Positions 62,493 to 64,000 of a stretch of DNA of 64,000 nucleotides are shown in pieces. The translations under genes were made by a program, and so were the position numbers. The DNA comes from Phenylobacterium sp. NIBR 498073. Its GTDB lineage: Bacteria; Pseudomonadota; Alphaproteobacteria; Caulobacterales; Caulobacteraceae. The notes beneath the pieces are model-generated. The model had not been told where the DNA came from. It saw nothing but the letters and a program-made list of their open reading frames with translations, and ran no database searches. Location: the NCBI RefSeq assembly GCF_027286305.1, contig NZ_CP114599.1, forward strand, positions 1,984,001-2,048,000. Direction: 5' to 3'. Positions within the stretch are counted from its first letter, which is position 1, and each line of letters begins with the position of its first letter.

Positions 62493-63788
62493 ATGGAAAG
62501 CCGCAAAGCCCGCATCACCAAGCGCACCGTCGATGCGGCTCCCGTTCCCACCACCGGCGAAACCCGCGTGTGGGATACGGACCTCAAGGGCTTCTTCCTG
62601 CGGGTCTATCCGACCGGCCGTCGCGTCTACGCCTTAAAGTATCGCCTTGGCCCGTTGCAGCGGATCTACACGCTCGGCGTCCACGGCTCGCCCTTCACAC
62701 CGGAGGCCGCCCGTGATGCTGCGGAAGCCGCGCTGCGCCGCGTTGCGGTGGGTGAAGACCCGGCGACCGAGAAGAAGGCCGCGCGCGAGGCCCTGACCGT
62801 CTCCGCCCTCATCGACCGCTACCTTGAGGACGGCCCTGCGACGAAGCCGGGCAAGCGGGCGAGCACATGGGAGAATGACGGCTCCAACCTCAAGCGTCAC
62901 ATCCGGCCTCTGCTCGGCCGCAAGGTCGCGAACTCGGTGAGCAAGGCTGAGGCCGCCAAGGCCATTCGCGACATCACCACCGGCAAGACAGCGGCCGACG
63001 AGAAGAGCGAGAAGATGCGCGGCCGGGCCATCGTCAAAGGCGGCGCCGGTGTCGCGCGCAGAACGCTCACCACCACAGCGGCGATGTTCGCATGGGGCGT
63101 GGAACATGGGCTGGTGGCCGCCAACCCCTTCACCTCCGTGAAGCTGTCGGCGGCGCCGGTGCGCGAGCGGTTCCTCAGCCGCGAGGAAGCGGGTCGGCTA
63201 CTCGATGCGCTGAACGACGTGGAGGCTGAGAACGTGGTCAACCCCGCGTTCTGCGACGCCATCCGCCTGCTGCTGCTGACGGGCGCGCGGAAGACCGAAA
63301 TCCTCGGGCTGAGCTGGTCGGAAGTGGATATCGAGCGGCGCGTTCTGTTGCTGCCGCCCGAGCGAACGAAGGCCGGTGGTCAGAACGGCGAACGCAGAAT
63401 CATCCTCTCGCCGCCTGCGCTGGAAATCCTCGCCAAGCGGCGCCCGGAGAAGGCTAAGCCTGCGGACTTCGTGTTCCCCGCCATCCGTGGCGAGGGCCAC
63501 ATCATCGGTGTGCGCCGGGCGTTCGCGAAGGCTTGCAAGCGGGCCGGGCTCGATGGCGTCCGCATCCATGACCTGCGTCACAGCTTCGCCAGCTTCGCGG
63601 TCGCGGACGGCGCCAGCCTGTTCTTGGTCGGCAAGCTCCTTGGACACGCCAGCGCGCGAACGGCCGAACGCTACGCCCACTTGAGCGGCGACCCGTTGCA
63701 GGACGCTGCGGCGGGCATTGGGCAGAAGCTCATGCCCGCGAAGGAGAAGCCCGCCGCTGAAGTAGTCCAGCTTCGCCCCGGAGCCTGA
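62493..63788 (+). CDS. Tyrosine-type site-specific integrase (P4-like)
   Basis: The 431-residue integrase has an N-terminal DUF4102 arm-binding domain (ITKRTVDAAPVPTTGETRVW, DTDLKGFFLRVYPTGRRVYA), a SAM-like core-binding domain and a C-terminal catalytic domain. Catalytic residues are Arg in LLLTGARKTEIL (about 264), HDLRHSFASF (His 359, Arg 362), LLGHAS (about 384) and Tyr in TAERYAHL (about 393). It should insert its element at a tRNA 3' end, matching the fragment just upstream. ATG 62493 follows GGAGGG. Confidence 0.95.
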   Translation: MESRKARITKRTVDAAPVPTTGETRVWDTDLKGFFLRVYPTGRRVYALKYRLGPLQRIYTLGVHGSPFTPEAARDAAEAALRRVAVGEDPATEKKAAREALTVSALIDRYLEDGPATKPGKRASTWENDGSNLKRHIRPLLGRKVANSVSKAEAAKAIRDITTGKTAADEKSEKMRGRAIVKGGAGVARRTLTTTAAMFAWGVEHGLVAANPFTSVKLSAAPVRERFLSREEAGRLLDALNDVEAENVVNPAFCDAIRLLLLTGARKTEILGLSWSEVDIERRVLLLPPERTKAGGQNGERRIILSPPALEILAKRRPEKAKPADFVFPAIRGEGHIIGVRRAFAKACKRAGLDGVRIHDLRHSFASFAVADGASLFLVGKLLGHASARTAERYAHLSGDPLQDAAAGIGQKLMPAKEKPAAEVVQLRPGA

Positions 63789-63818
63789 CGCGCCACCCCC
63801 TGACATCGGAGATAGAAA

Positions 63819-64000
63819 ATGACTGCGACCACCGCCAAGCCGCCTTTCGATGCCGAGCAATCGCTCGCCGATCTTGAAGCCCTCGGAGTCGTGGTCTCGG
63901 GATTTGGCTTCTCCTTCCCAGATGGCTGCACCGCTCAGATGCTCGATGCGCTCACCGCGCTCGGCACGACACCGAACGCCCGTCAGGTGATGGCATTGGC
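63819..64000 (+). CDS. Hypothetical protein, cut by window end
   Basis: The open reading from ATG 63819 (GGAGAT upstream) encodes at least 60 residues, MTATTAKPPFDAEQSLADLE onwards, with GVVVSGFGFSFPDGC and LDALTALGTTPNARQVMALA. It follows the integrase by 30 bases and probably belongs to the same element. No family is recognised. Confidence 0.6.
   Translation, partial: MTATTAKPPFDAEQSLADLEALGVVVSGFGFSFPDGCTAQMLDALTALGTTPNARQVMAL

Overview
The window is GC-rich alphaproteobacterial DNA, most likely from a Caulobacterales member such as Phenylobacterium or Caulobacter. This is inferred from PEP-x-x-WAMMI sorting signals, TonB-dependent receptors, and PchR-like and TetR regulators. No rRNA, complete tRNA or CRISPR array was found.

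Positions 1-30.8 kb look like ordinary chromosome. On the left are kdpA (cut by the window edge), kdpF and a small membrane ORF before it. Next come GtrA and GT87 envelope glycan proteins and small stress or unknown genes. Metabolic genes follow: PEP carboxylase, type II NADH dehydrogenase, a Baeyer-Villiger-like monooxygenase, alpha-L-fucosidase and CoaD. An iron-type cluster at 18.5-22.5 kb holds an HtaA-domain protein, a PchR-like AraC regulator and a TonB receptor. The section ends with cyclophilin, DsbA-like, LysR, methyltransferase, aldo/keto reductase, DUF2478 and GT14 genes. Two PEP-CTERM proteins lie at 11.9 and 29.7 kb.

Positions 30.8-62.3 kb form a composite accessory region with many broken genes. 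First is a decayed defence cluster: a PIN-domain protein, a frameshifted patatin phospholipase, and the N-terminal half of the DISARM helicase DrmD. Then come a chimeric PEP-CTERM pseudogene, an intact FecR, a FecI sigma gene cut by an IS3-family fragment, and OsmC. A copper or heavy-metal module runs from 39.7 to 50.8 kb: DUF2946 protein, OprC-like TonB receptor, TonB-like protein, TolC/RND/adaptor efflux genes and a divergent two-component system. A palindrome-rich intergenic region separates the efflux genes from the two-component system. A phage packaging trio follows (terminase large subunit, DUF5681, ParB-methyltransferase), beside remnants of a DUF5690 gene and a methyltransferase-like gene. 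An ABC exporter with its TetR repressor, and a DUF3489/DUF2924/serine recombinase operon, complete the region.

At 62.26 kb a truncated tRNA 3' end is followed by a tyrosine integrase reading rightwards. Its orientation implies that a second integrated element starts there and continues past the window. A degenerate direct repeat of about 75 bp lies at 30.83 and 62.19 kb, and may record how the island was built. No intact new system can be shown. The best leads are the decayed DISARM/patatin/PIN cluster, the HtaA-PchR-TonB locus and the nested operator of the metal-efflux region.
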